From: Pycnopodia helianthoides
Lineage: Eukaryota > Echinodermata > Asteroidea > Forcipulatida > Asteriidae
NCBI GenBank assembly: GCA_032158295.1
Contig: CM063255.1
Coordinates: 3,749,501 to 3,813,500 of the forward strand
Direction of reading: 5' to 3'
DNA: 64,000 bases
Shown here: in pieces, positions 22,557 to 34,995 of the stretch
How the letters are laid out: each line of letters starts with the position of its first letter
Position numbering within the stretch: position 1 is the stretch's first letter
Translations under genes and position numbers: made by a program
The notes under the pieces: model-generated
Told to the model about the DNA's origin: nothing
The model's database searches: none
The model's input: the letters and a program-made list of their open reading frames with translations, nothing else

Positions 22557-24511
22557 CTATTCAACACAATAGTTTTAGAAAAAGTTTTTAGCGGGTGAAC
22601 AAACGGCCTAAGTAATATAGAAAATCCTATCAAGGGTAAATGTTTCTCTAGAAGATTCTATGTACGGCTTGGAATGCCGCTGTACAGGTGGTGGTGGTGG
22701 TGGTGGTGGGGGGGGGGGTAGACTCAAATCTCTCCCTAGACCGTCGCACTGCTGCTTGACATAATAAAGTCAATTAAATGCAATTAATGGTTTGTTCAGA
22801 TTGATAATTAAATGCCTATTTGATAGGGAGGCCGCTCCTCAAGTGCCTATTCTATTGATGACAACCGATATAAAAAACTAAATTGCGAACAAACATTGTT
22901 CGTGATGACAAACATTAGGCCTACCAATGTTGTTAGCTAATAAATGTCCTCCGAAACCATCCCAACGATCTGCTTGAACTATTTAACACAATGGTTTTAG
23001 AGGAAGTTTTTAGTGGGGGACAAAACGGCCTAAGTGAGGATAGAAAATCCTATCAAGGGTAAATGTTTCTCTAGAAGATTCTATCTACAGCTTGGAATGC
23101 CGCTGTACAGGTGGTGGTGGTGGTGGTGGGGGGGGGGGGGTAGAATCGAATCTCACCCCTCACCAGCGCACTGCTGCTTGACACAATAAGCTCAATTAAA
23201 TGCAATTAATGATTAGTACTGTTCAGATTCATCATTAAATGCAAATCTGATAGAAATGCCGCTCCTCAAGTGCCTAATTTATGACAACCGATATTAATAA
23301 AAAACTAAATTGAGAACAAAAACATGTTTGCGATGTCAAACATTAGGCCTACCATGTCCTCCAAAACCATTCAAACGAGCTGCTTGAACTATTCAACAAA
23401 ATGGTCTAAACATCGCCAATACAAACTAAAATACAACGCCAAACGATATCATAGTCAAAACATAAATACTATTATTTGTACGTTGTAATTAAACTAAAAT
23501 ACAATATGTCACAGCGTGATGGTAAAAACAAAGATACTACGTTGTGATAAATCTACAAGATGATAGTTACAATATGCGTTTGAAGATTAAGACAACGGGC
23601 TGTCACAACTTTAACAGTAGGCTACTTTTGTGTGCAAAACCAAAATACAACGACAAGACAACATACAGCCGAAACTTAAATATTACGTTTTAATGTTACC
23701 AAAATACATTGTGTAGACAACGTGACTGTCACAACTTAAATGCTACGTTTTATAACACCAAAATATAACGTCAAGACAACGCGACCGCCGCGATTTAAAT
23801 ATGACGTTTTGATAAAACCAAAATACAATGTGCAGACAACGTGCTCTTCACAACATAATTGCTACGTTTTAATGTTACCCAAAAACAACGTGTAAACAAC
23901 GTTACTGCCACAACTTAAATGCTACGTTATAATAATACTAAAATACAACGTCAAGACAACGTGACCGCCGCGATTTAATTATAACGTTTTGATAAAACCA
24001 AAATGCAACGTGCAGACAACGTGCTAGTCACAACATAATTGCTACATTTTAATGTTACCAAATTACAACGTGTAGACAACGTGACTGCCACAACTTAAAT
24101 GCTACGTTATAATAATACCAAAATACAACGTCAAGACAACGTGACCGCCGCGAATTAATTGTGACGTTTTGATAAAACCACAATGCAACGTGCAGACAAC
24201 GTGCTTGTCGCAACAAAATTACTACGTTTTGTTGAGACCAAAATATGACTTATCGACAACGTTGTTGCCTTAACTTAAATACCACGTTGTAATAATACCA
24301 AAATACAATGTTGTGAACACGTTAGGTATAAAACCTTTCGGTAATGTTGCATAGATTACCAACATGCAACCAATGTACAACATTGGTTGAAGATCATGTT
24401 AAGTTCTGACGTTCTTGCAACGTAGTCAAAACGTTGTCATCCCATCGACCAAATTGCCACCTTATCACAACGTTGTGCAACGTTGTAACAACGTATTGTG
24501 TTAGCTGGGAT

Positions 24512-24916
24512 CACCTTGTCCCTACAACTACTGTGACCTTGAAATTGACGAAATTCTACCACTGGCGTAAACAAAGGTTTGTCTACGGACGGAAACGCTT
24601 GACTGGCACTGAATTGAAACGAAATATTCGTGGGAAGCGATACGTGCAAGAGACCCTGAATGGGGAATGTCGTCATGAGCGTGGGTAGAAAAAAACAAGC
24701 CCATTCAGACAAGAAAACTAAAAATAGGCCCACGACGTGCCAGTCAGTACTGCTAAATCACATGAGCAGACCTTTTTGGGGTAAAGGCCTATTCTTTGTT
24801 TTGGTTGAAAGCTGCGCAGAATTTTGTTACACGACGGACCGCAGCGTGGACCACTTTGTGCTCATTCTTTTGATGCCAAGCGGGACGGACATAAACAGCA
24901 CCAACTAACGTCAAAC
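24512..24916 (+). promoter_or_regulatory. Presumed promoter and 5' UTR of unidentified gene
   Basis: About 400 bases between the transposon end (24511) and the ATG at 24917 have higher GC than the surroundings, with several CpG-containing words. No TATA box is evident. An identical copy lies at 20350-20754. The region must contain the transcription start if the gene model is right, but the start itself is not visible. Confidence 0.35.
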
Positions 24917-27384
24917 ATGGAGGTAAGAATCAGAACAATTCACCCCAAAAAATTATGAGTCTTTAGCGTATATTATAGTCCAGACTAAAGGTATAATATG
25001 TTGCATCGCTAACCCACAACTCATCGATGTACCTGTCATAAGCAGTTCACAGCGACGCCATCTTGGAAAAAAAACAGCGAGCTGAATTCGACGGTAATTT
25101 TCTCACCCATTGGGTACGACAAAATGGTAATTTGTGTCTTACCCAGATGACAAGATTTGCCAAGATTAGTAGTGGATACAGTGACGGTATATACTAGATT
25201 CAGCACACTAATTGTGCTAGATAGGCTTAAAGGGGAGGTATACGATCGGTAATCACGATCGGTAAAACTTACTTGGTTAGAAGAACAACAACTTTCGATA
25301 GTATAAAGCAGTTTGAGAAACTTTTCAATTCAAAGTAATGTGGGTATAGAAAAAGATGTCCGTTTTTATCCCCCAAAAATTGAATCTGAGAAACGTTTCT
25401 GACCGTTTCAGAAACGTTTCTCAGATTGTGTATTCCTATATGGGATTATTCTTCCTGCCTGGACAACCGCTCCAGATTTTTGGCGATATCTCAAACCCCC
25501 TTTTGAAATGAAATTTTCGCAGGTTAGTTTATTTGGATATTTATCGACATTTATATTGGATTAAAACAATCGAACGGTTCCAAAAAATCAAATGTAGGCA
25601 GGACATACTTTTGATAATTAGCCCAACATTTTGACTCAATTTGGTCATCAAAGTTGAAAAAAAAAATGAAAGAAAATACCCTTGCTGCATAAAATTGTGT
25701 GCATTCCAAATGCCTGAGAAAGGCTTTATATCCTGAAGCCTTTCTCAGTTTTATTATATATATATTTTTAAATATTAACTTTCTCGAAAACTACACTATT
25801 CCAGAGGTAGTCGTTTCTCACAATGTTTTATACTATCAGCAGTTCTCAGGTGCTCCTTTAATGCCAAATAAGTTTTTATGGTAAATGTATTTCTTGAGTA
25901 ATTACCAAAAGTATCCACTGCCTAGGGTGTGTACATCATTGGTAAGATTGAAAACACAAGTATTCGCAGATTTGCACATAACTAACATAGATAGACATGG
26001 TGGAATAACTTTACCTTAAAATAGTTTTGCTTGAAATGCTGTAATTTTTAGGAAAAGAGTAAAACAATTCAAGACTTTATTGCACGTGTCCAAAACCTGA
26101 TGTTTGAAAATATATATATATATATATATATTAAACTATTTTCTCATTACTACTCCGAAAACCGATTGAGCTTATTAAATGCACTGGACACGTTTGGTAA
26201 TTGTCGAAGACCGGTATTCCCACTTGGTGTATCTTTAACATATGCATAAAATAACAAACCTGTGAAAATTTGGGCTCAACTGGTCATCGAATTTGCAAGA
26301 GAATAACGAAGGAAAAACACCCTTGTTGCATTACTTTGTGTGCTTTCAGATGCCAAGTAAGTTTTTATGCTAACAATTCAAGTCTTTATTGCACGTGTCC
26401 AAACCGGATGTTTGAAAAGCATACAATCAGCCTATACAATCTTTCTATTTTCATTCTTTGACCGTGTGTTCTCATAAAATATAACAATGGTCTGTCTTTC
26501 TGTGATTAGTCTTTGGAACTCATGCAATACGAGCTTCATCTAGCCAAAATAAAACAACATTAATTTTCACTCCGTATTTTATTTCCGTATTTCAGAGTAG
26601 ACCCGTCCGCTTCCGTTTGCTTATGCCGGGCCCCCAATCTCGTCAACGTGAAATGTTACACGTCGAACGAGGGCGCACTTCCACTGGCCCGCCAAGAGGA
26701 AGCGACAAGCCAGAAGCTCAGCGGTCCGCCAGTGGCCCCGTGAAGTTTGTCCGCAACCCCAAGCATCCCAAGAACCTGTACGCCGCGGAGATGAGCATGA
26801 GGCAGATCGTCAAGGGCAAGCCGATCAAAGTCACCCCCGGGATGTCGTTTCCCGACCCTAAAAATTGTAAGAGTATCCGTAACCCAACGGCTCCACGTTT
26901 CCGTCACGAGTTCGATCCTTCTGAGAAGGATTACGACATCATCACCAACCGCCTGGCAGGTTCGGAGAGTGTACACGCGTCGATCCCACTCACCGACGAC
27001 GATAATAACAACAACTGCCTTTACGTCGACGACAGTGACGACAGCGACGATAGCTACGACAGTGCCACTCGCTTCTCCATCATTGACGACGACACCGAGT
27101 TCGACGGAAGCGAAATCAACTCCGCCTTGGCGAGGATGCAGGATGGAGAATCGACGTCTTCGCACTCGGACGGACACACGAAGAACAGAGGACCGTTCGT
27201 CCGGGAGACGCCCTCTTCGATGGAGACTGCTGCACCGGAGTTTGCCCCTCAGCCACCCCCGCCTAGGGGCTCGAGCGCCATTCTCGTCATTCCTCGTGCG
27301 GTCGTTAGAGAAGATGACGTACACAGAAACCGACGGGGAACCGCCCAGTATGGTGAATGTACTTATCTGAACATAGGCCCATAA
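24917..27384 (+). CDS. Unidentified two-exon gene, acidic protein
   Basis: Coding parts are 24917-24922 (ATG GAG) and 26596-27384, joined across a 1673-base intron with donor GTAAGAATC and acceptor TTCCGTATTTCAG, phase 0. The predicted protein is 264 residues, starting MESRPVRFRLLMPG. Exon 2 stands out by high GC and CpG content and a long open frame. The N-terminal third is basic (GRTSTGPPRG, KFVRNPKHPKNLY, KGKPIKVTPGMSFP). The middle is strongly acidic (VDDSDDSDDSYDS, then IIDDDTEFDGSE). The tail has a QPPPPRG proline run and ends CTYLNIGP. No signal peptide, membrane segment or known domain is seen, and I do not recognise the family. A methionine at 26623 is an alternative start if exon 1 is wrong. 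The 222-codon frame on the opposite strand is its shadow. A further exon downstream is possible: a TTTTGTTTCAG acceptor lies at 27391-27401. Confidence 0.65.
24923..26595 (+). other. Intron with embedded TTAA-type elements
   Basis: Contains fold-back sequences such as AAACGTTTCTGACCGTTTC and paired GGTAATTAC/CTACCAAAAGTATCC words typical of the TTAA-flanked elements elsewhere. It also has a TATATA run near 26110-26133. The upstream copy (20761-22451) is the same intron with many small indels. Confidence 0.5.
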
Positions 27385-28610
27385 CCATGCAGTTTTGTTT
27401 CAGAGAAAAGAAAGTGCAAGCGGAAACGATTACAAAAAAAAGAAGAAAAAAAAAAGAAGGTTAGGCCCTATTATGACAGAGGCGATAAGTGCTAATCAGC
27501 TTCATGTAAATATGGACATCTGAGTCGCTGTAAATAACAATTAAACAAAATGCAATTAACAGAGGAGTAATTCAAAAGTTATATATATTTTTTGGCGGGG
27601 AAGGGATAGAGGCAAGCTGGGGCAGAAGGCATTTTTTAAATTTTTTTATTTGTTTTGTTATGGCGGCTGCTTTTGAATTTATATTTAACACTTATTTTGT
27701 GATATTGATCGATCCAATTTGGGGGTGGGGTGGGGGGACGGGGGACGGGGGAAGTGTTCGTCGCACCCCCCCCCCCCCCGCGTCCCACCCCTACCGCTGG
27801 TTACGTCACTGCTATAATCATCATTGGTTTTTGGAAGATTACATTTTGTTTACTCTATTTGTTTGTTAATAATTGTACCAAACCAACCTGTGATAGTGGC
27901 AGAACAAGGCAATGTGTGTGGGGGCCGCTTTTAAAAATGATGTTTCGATTGTGTTTAAAAATCAATGAGCCTCCAGATATGAAATTATCACATTTTTTTC
28001 TGACGTTTCACATTGCTGTATATGTAAACTTTAGTCTGTACTTAAAGAAAACAACGGTCTAGTCCATCGCTGTGTCGCATTCTGGAATGCTCCTTTATTA
28101 TTATTATTTTTTTAATGTTTACCTTAAACCTAAAAAAAAAAAACACCAAAAAACACGCTTAATGAATTGTTCAATTCCTCCTAAAGCTCAAGTTGCTTAG
28201 TATTTTGCTGCGTGTTGTGTATTTTTGCAGTCATTATACAAGTTCACTGTATTGTACAGCAGCAATAGGGGGCGGCACATTTTATCCTTGAAGGCACTTC
28301 TGGCCAAATGAAAGTACAGTATGCGTTTGCATCAACGATAATACGTTGAGCTATTGTTTTAAAAGCTAATCTGACGTAGAGGTATGCAATTTACGATTGT
28401 CTGCGTGCTAATAATTTTAAAAAAAATTGTTTAAACTTTGAGGTATACTATAGCATACAACAGTTTATAAAACGAACAATTTTATCCTGGTTATTTTTAA
28501 CCTCATACTTTCAGATTTCAAAAGAGGACTCCGGCCGGTGGCGGTTGGGTGGTCACGAAAATTGGTTGTTGATCTCTCCCCCCCCCCCCCCCCGTTACCT
28601 CACTGGTGTT
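27385..28610. other. Non-coding with G/C homopolymer tracts
   Basis: Downstream of the unidentified gene. A G-rich run (27720-27755) is followed within 20 bases by a C-run (27767-27779), which could pair. A related fragment with a C-run lies at 28530-28606; both end in GTTACGTCACTG- or GTTACCTCACTGG-like sequence, suggesting one repeat family. Frames of 69 and 110 codons across these runs are not called. Confidence 0.4.
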
Positions 28611-28616
28611 GGCAAT

Positions 28617-28945
28617 TGATACTTTTGGTAATTACTCAAAAAATACATTACCATGAAAACTTACTTGGTAAGGAGCACCTTGATTAAAACATTTTGAGAA
28701 ACAACTCCCTCTGAAGTAATATAGTTCCTTGGAAAGGGGTAATTTCTCACTAAAATATTTGAATCTGAGAAATGAAGCACACAACTCTAGGCAACGAGGG
28801 TGTTTTTTCTTTCATTATTTTCTTGCAATTTCGATGACCAATTGAGCCCAAATTTTCACAGGTTTGTTATTTTATGTATAATGTTGGGATACACCAAGTC
28901 TTCGACAACTACCAAAAGTATATCCTGCCTTTGATATTTATTTTT
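28617..28945. mobile_element. Degenerate TTAA-type fold-back element
   Basis: TTGATACTTTTGGTAATTAC at the left and CTACCAAAAGTATATCCTGC at the right are imperfect inverted ends of the family with intact copies such as 53776-53909. Non-coding. Confidence 0.45.
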
Positions 28946-31290
28946 CTGTCAATAGCTTAGGGACCACGAATTACGGTTCACCCAAAATAATGTTGTCTAC
29001 CATTGACCATGACAAAACAAATTATTCCATTGAGAATCGCACCAACGTCAGTTTTGTGCTAAGTGAGTATTGTATTTTTTTCTTCTTTTTGATGAGCTCA
29101 AATAATTCTGGATTGATGAAGGGATTCCTACATCCGATAATGAAATAACAATAAAATAAACAAGTCCATAAAAAATGTAACCATACAAATACAATATTAT
29201 TTTACAATAAAATTATATCTTTAAGTTGGTATTAGGGTCCAGCTGCTGCCTCACCAAATAGTAAATGCAAAATAAAAAGTTTTACAAGCGAATTGTGTGC
29301 CATAGCATATAGCAGTGCTTATTTACTTGCAATTGTCCTTTAGCATTACCAAAACAATATTGTTTTCCTGAAATGTTTGTAAAGTATTTCACCTGTGTAA
29401 TGCATTTGTAACCGTTATCGTTTTGAAGACACTTGTAGCATGTTTTACCGCAGGAAAGGCTGTATTTGTGAAATTGTTTTTTAAGCAAATAAATTTACGA
29501 TTGAAAAAAATTATGACTATTTTGCACTCTGTACAATGTCTCTCTTGATTAAAAAAGTATAATGACATTAATTATAATATTTTAGAGATTATGAACTGAA
29601 GAGGTTTTTCCGGAATGATAGCTTCACTTTGTTTTTATCAGCGAGAAGATAATTCCGCTTCGTTTGTGTTAAAGTTGTTAAATGTTTGTTTGTTTTTAGG
29701 GTGGTCGGGTGCTTGTTTGTTTGTTCGTTTATTTAACTGCTTTGACCCTAACATGATTTTTAACATACTTTATTATCGCTTCACTGTTGTTATTATTCAT
29801 TTAAAAAAATGTTTTTATGTTGAAGCACTTTGAGTCCTTATTAGCTATGCTTTTGCTGGGATTCGCAATGTGTGTGTAAAGCCTCGATTTGATGCTTCAT
29901 CTGTACTGTATTTATGTATCTGTTTGGATGAAAGTGTCATTACATTACCGTGATGCATAGTTATAAAATGCATCTAATCACTGCTGTCCCCAATTCGAGG
30001 CTCTACACGCAAATGTGCTGATCGTCAGCATCATAGGGAGCGCCAAAAAGCGAGCACGATGTGGTTAATGAATTTCAGCCCTATAAGTGACAGCCCTATG
30101 TCTTCCTTTCTTCCGAGCCTGACACGCCCCAAACAATGCCCCCAAAGTTTGCAAAACAGTTTACAACATCAAAGTAATGCACACGTACAACTAATAATAA
30201 ATAATAGAGAGGGCGCACTTTCCTTGATATCATTCTTTAAGACTGTGAATAGAAGAAAGTAATTCAGCAATCTTTTGTCTACAAGAATGATTTAATGATA
30301 ATAACACATAATTGTGTAGTCTTAGATAGCGCATGCATCTACCAATCGAAAAGCGCTTGAACAAGCCTAAAATAAATTATGACAGTTTTTTTTTTTTTTT
30401 TTTTTTTTCTTGAGATCAATTTATGTAGGGTTTACAAGGTGCTGCAGCGCATTCAACATGCACACGCACACACCCTGACACAATAATAAACATAAGCACT
30501 CCTTAAATAAACTAACCTTTTAAACTTGTCACGGTACAAAAACAACACACATAACTATTATGTAAACAGTATTTATAAGTTGTTGTTTTTTCGCTCATGA
30601 AAAAATGGTGTGCATTATTATCATAAGCAACTTGTGATGATTTAAACACTGCCCCTTTGCCCCAGACAGACCCGTATCTTCAGAGGAGGTCAAAGGTCAC
30701 AATAAACCCATGCATAACGGGACACAAATTTTGTTATTGTTTCAACTCAAACACTAGGTCCAGTTATTTTGTTTGCAAACAATAACGTGTACCCTACTAA
30801 TTTTTAAGGAAATGACACTAAAAAAGTGAACGAATTTTATAGGCAATGTTTCAGCTTTAGGCTATAATATTGGCTTTATTAGCTTCGACGATAATCCCTT
30901 GCAAAAAAACTAAAAAACTAAAAAACAAAACAAAACAGTGAGCAAAGCTTTACAAACAAATCAGGAGAAATACGACTAGATTGGGTATCAGTGTTATTAT
31001 TAATGAGTGTGATAGATTAAATCATTATTTATTTAAAAATGTCAAGTTGGAGTTAATCCAGCCTGGAAGTAATTAGTCACAATCAATGAACCGTATAAAT
31101 AATCCAGTACAGTCAGTTACACGCTTGTGGTTTTTGTTTACAATGAAAAGGTTTAACAAACCTCCACGGCTGATCTTGTGGTCATTTTGCCTATACTTTA
31201 GAAATGTATAATCGTTTTTCAATGTCTATTAGTAACCGTTACATAGTACTAATGTTTACCTTTTGTGTGAATCGGTAGCGAACAACTTTG
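28946..31290. other. AT-rich non-coding region
   Basis: Low-complexity AT-rich DNA including a T-run at 30388-30408. Frames up to 72 codons show no motif. I recognise no exon or repeat family. Confidence 0.4.
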
Positions 31291-31339
31291 CGGTTATCCT
31301 TTTTATAGCTCCATGGATCAACGCACCCGACGTTTGTTT

Positions 31340-31840
31340 ACATTTTGCTCATGAAGCACGTGCTATTTTCGCGCGAGCTGTCACTGACTTGTCAACACAA
31401 TGACAGCGCACGCGCATTGTGCACCGACTTGTTTGTCTCATTGGAGCCACGCCTCCTTGACCTACAGAGCACAGCTGGAGCTTCCGCGCCTGAGTGGGCG
31501 TGATTGTACGCACATATCAATCTGCTCCACTGCGAGCACGCCGTTCAAGTGAACGTGACTTTGAAGTCAAACGAAAGAAACAACACACAATTTGGGCTTT
31601 GAAAAGAGCCCATTAAGTGGCCTATCAAGCGCCCGATCCTCAATTGCAAGCGCAGCTGGGTCGAACATGCCTAGAACTAGTCGTCTGATGCTGCCCAAAT
31701 GCCCTTCGTTTTGTCGGCTGGAATTGAACTAAAATGCAACCTTTTTAAAAGAGGACAACCCTACACAGTGGGAGAGAGACATTTCATTCTCATGCAAGAT
31801 TTACTGCGAACAACTGAGCTCCCTCCTTACGTCTTATTGA
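31340..31840 (+). other. Possible promoter and first exon, unknown gene
   Basis: The composition shifts sharply to CpG-rich sequence (for example TTTTCGCGCGAGC, GACAGCGCACGCGCATTG) from 31340. An ATG at 31699 then opens a 48-codon frame (MPFVLSAGIELKCNLFKRGQ and onward, containing YTVGERHFILMQDLL). It reaches a strong splice donor, TTGAAG followed by GTAAGTAAAA, at 31841. Coding-like composition, a consensus donor and a CpG-rich upstream region together suggest a first exon on the plus strand. The product is not recognised, and no second exon was found. It could also be a non-coding 5' exon. Confidence 0.4.
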
Positions 31841-31841
31841 A

Positions 31842-34123
31842 GGTAAGTAAAATAAAATGTGATGTGGAAGAATGGAATCGAAGTGAGCGGCAGTCAGTTT
31901 GCAATTAATTGCAGGGAGGTTATTTTTACGCTAACTGGCTAAGCCATTACTGAACACGGGTTTGCATGGTAGCCCAGGTTGTACTCCTTCGTTGCAAACG
32001 GACACCGACGTCTTACCAGGGCTAGTTTAATTGCATGGGACACTATATAATCTAGGATATAATTATTGTAATGTACATCTTTGCTTGTTTTCCATCCTAC
32101 ACTGACTGTAAAATTAAAACGTTTATTTTCATTTTATAAACGGTGACAGTGTCAGTGTGGAAATAAAAGATTTGACGATGTACTAAAACATGTTCTTTTA
32201 ATTTATACTTTTTATGTTGTTAGGCCTATAATTTTAATTTCAAATTATGCCAACTGGCTTATTCTAAGTTCTAATCCACACCCCCCAAAGGAAGGGTAAT
32301 GTACATTGGTAAACACTCAAACAATTTTATGGCCATCATCACAATACTTGGTGCACTCTGCAGCTGTTGATAAACAATTTGAGAAAGGATTCCCTCAGAA
32401 GTAATTGGATCATTTGTTCACCCTAAAAAGATTTGAATCTGTGAAACTATTCATGCATTAATCGTTTCCGTGGGTTGGTGTCCGTTCGCGAAAGCTGCGG
32501 CCAGAGATGAGGTTGTTACACGCTTGTCACCTTGCTAAACGTGGATGGATTCGACGTCTTGTGAAAATACTGTCACATTTTTTTGCCGTTTTCTCAGCAA
32601 GCATACACTGAATTCAGCTAAAACTTTCAGTTTCACATAGGGGCCTATGACTTTTCGTATCTTTCTTTACAATTTTGCCTGTAAATAAGCACTACGTTGA
32701 CAAAAAACAATCTATGACCCCACTTTTAAATAAAGAAAAAAAAAGTGTTAGACCTAAACAATCAAATAATTAATTTTGTACCTGAAAGAACAAATATTTA
32801 ATAATAATAAATTATTAACGATTTCACCGAACTGCTTGATGAGGGTTTACAATTAACAACAAAGCGAGTTGCAATAATCGTAGGTCTTGGTCACATTCAT
32901 TTTTAAATTGGAATTAGCTATTGCTGGTATCGGCAAACCTTTACTATTGAGCCGGTTTGGATTTTTATAGTGCCCTCTTTGACGCGTACACGAGAAGCCA
33001 ATTCATTTCAACTTTCCCCTTGACTATTGCTGTAAATACCATGAAGAATCTTGGGTATACTTATTCACACATTCCCGGTTCAAGCCATGCCGTTTTTTTT
33101 AGAAAACCTCAAGAAAGAAAACCGCAAGTTTTGTGAAATGGGAAATGTGTGGTGGTCGGAAACGGATAATTCTGCCAGTGGTGGTTGGGAATCCTGAATG
33201 TCGGGCGGGTTTTCCGGCACCAACCACTGTGGGCAGTTCTAACCCATCCTTTAACCACTTCACTTCACTGTATTTTTCAAGGCTACTTGAGTACAGTCCT
33301 TTTCCTTTGAAAATATCGTTGCCACAAAGAAAACGTTGACTTGACTGAGGAAAGACAATAAAGGTTAGAATCAAATCCTAGAGCTAATTATGAGATCTTA
33401 TAATTCCAGAGTCATAATGTGGCATACAAGAATAGACAGGCTGCCACCATTGTTCGTGATCATCACTATATTTGGCACGCTATGGCCCTTTTCGAATCCA
33501 TGGCTTTGGCTCCGGATTAGGCTTCAGGCCCAGTTTTCTTGTCTGAAACCCTGACCGCAAAGCATGCGTAAGTTAAAATAATTGAGGGAGCCTAGCTAGC
33601 CTGAGCCGATTTTGGAGCCAAAGCCGTGAATTCGAAAAGGACTATGTATTTGCTATTTACCGGTAAGCAAAAGCAAAGCTGTAAGCAAAAACGTATAATT
33701 TCATAAACAATTGAGAAGATTTGAGAGAGCGTCTGGACATTAATTGCATTGTTGCTTCACTCATCTACTCAAAAGAACTGCCGGAGTGCATTCTGCCTTG
33801 CTTCAATGGGCTAACCCTCCTACTCTTGGCAACATTTTCCAGTGAGTTGACCAACCATTTGAAACCATTCGACTGCCAAGGTTGTGTACGGTGGCACAAC
33901 TGTGCACAGAATTAACTGTGTACTGTGTACATGCATTCCCTCATGGTATCATATTGCAGGCTGGCATAGTTTATCTGTCATTCAAAACCACAGTGAATGG
34001 TATTGAATGGTCAGACAGTAGTTTTAACTGTTTAACTTAAAATGAAATGCAATTAGAAATTCTGCTAATGTCCGCTCTATATTTAGAAAACGTCTGCTTA
34101 CAGGCTTTATAAAATAGTGACCA
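31842..34123. other. Non-coding, partial repeats
   Basis: Holds a decayed TTAA-type element near 32290-32480 and a piece of the CAGGG/TTCTGCCC family at about 33165-33232 (AATTCTGCCAGTGGTGGTTG, CACTGTGGGCAGTTCT). At 33495-33640 there is an inverted pair around CCCTTTTCGAATCCATGGCT. No gene is recognised. Confidence 0.4.
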
Positions 34124-34399
34124 GGGCCCAATTTTATAGAGCTGCTTAACAGCCGATTCTGTGCTTACGTACGAGTTTCTATTTCTTAGCCGCTACTAAC
34201 CATAAGCACACGAAAAGGTATGCTTACTGCCCGAAAATGAATGACGTAACAATGCAATTACATGGTGAACGCGCAAGATAACTGCCTTATTTTCTGGCTA
34301 ACCTGTGCAATACGCTTAAATGCTTCAAAAGCATATTTTTCTGCTACAGTTATCACAAAAATTTGCTTACCGTTAAGCAGCGCTATGAAATTGGGCCCA
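34124..34399. mobile_element. GGGCCCAATTTCATA inverted-repeat element
   Basis: Begins GGGCCCAATTTTATAGAGCT and ends GCTATGAAATTGGGCCC, with TTGCTTACCGTTAAGCAGC inside the right arm. Same family as 10376, 42906 and 61565. Confidence 0.75.
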
Positions 34400-34735
34400 G
34401 GTCTGACATTAATTTTTGATAAAATAGAAAGCAAAGCTCAAATTGTGCTTGCTACTCTCTTTGTAAAATTTGTGCTCGTCGTGTGGTTTTGACCGTCAAC
34501 ATCTTTTTCAGATGGTTGTTTACAGTCCTAACAGCATTCTCCTTACCGGTGGTCTGCTGGTCGAATACTAGATTTAAAAACCAGTTCGCTTTGGGATTAA
34601 AAAACCTTTTCCTGTATTACCAATAGTGCGAGATTATTTTCAAAAATTAAAGTTGTTTTCTAGCCATTTTGTTTTGTCAATAATTTTTTTTTCGGAAGAA
34701 CCAATCAGAGCAGTGTAGACTCTTAACTGAAACCT

Positions 34736-34995
34736 CTGAATCCCTATTAAATTGACCATCTCAAACACTCTTCCGTCTCCTGACGATGACTAGAGCAGGC
34801 TAGTCAAAACGTTGAGACCAATTAAGAACTCACTCCGCGACAGTAAAGTTAATAACGAGAAGTCCCCTCGATCCACTAAGCGAAAGTGAGGGTCCCGGCC
34901 GATTTCCTACATTGTACAGTGTACCTCCCCAGGTAGGCCTAATGCTTAGCAGGAAAGTTCTTTTCAGAACTAAGTAAGTCTCCCGAATTACAAAA
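34736..34995 (+). mobile_element. Penelope-like or related repeat with ribozyme-like core
   Basis: CTGACGA at 34780-34786, then a perfect 7-bp stem TGACTAG/CTAGTCA (34787-34793 and 34800-34806) with loop AGCAGG, then AAAC. The downstream CCGGCCGATTTCCTACATTG recurs at 63293. GAAACGTTGAG recurs at 57452. Penelope-like elements are known to carry hammerhead motifs; assignment here is inferred from the motif only. Confidence 0.4.

Larger units (their letters stand above)
22557..26703 (+). repeat. Tandem segmental duplication, downstream copy
   Basis: Copy of 18395-22556 at an offset of 4162. To about 25380 the two look almost identical. From there on they differ mainly by many one- to few-base insertions and deletions. 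This copy runs on into an intact exon 2. Confidence 0.9.

Noticed and set aside
26656..27324. 222-codon frame on the minus strand
   Set aside because: It is the antisense shadow of the GC-rich exon 2; the plus frame has the matching splice acceptor and upstream exon.
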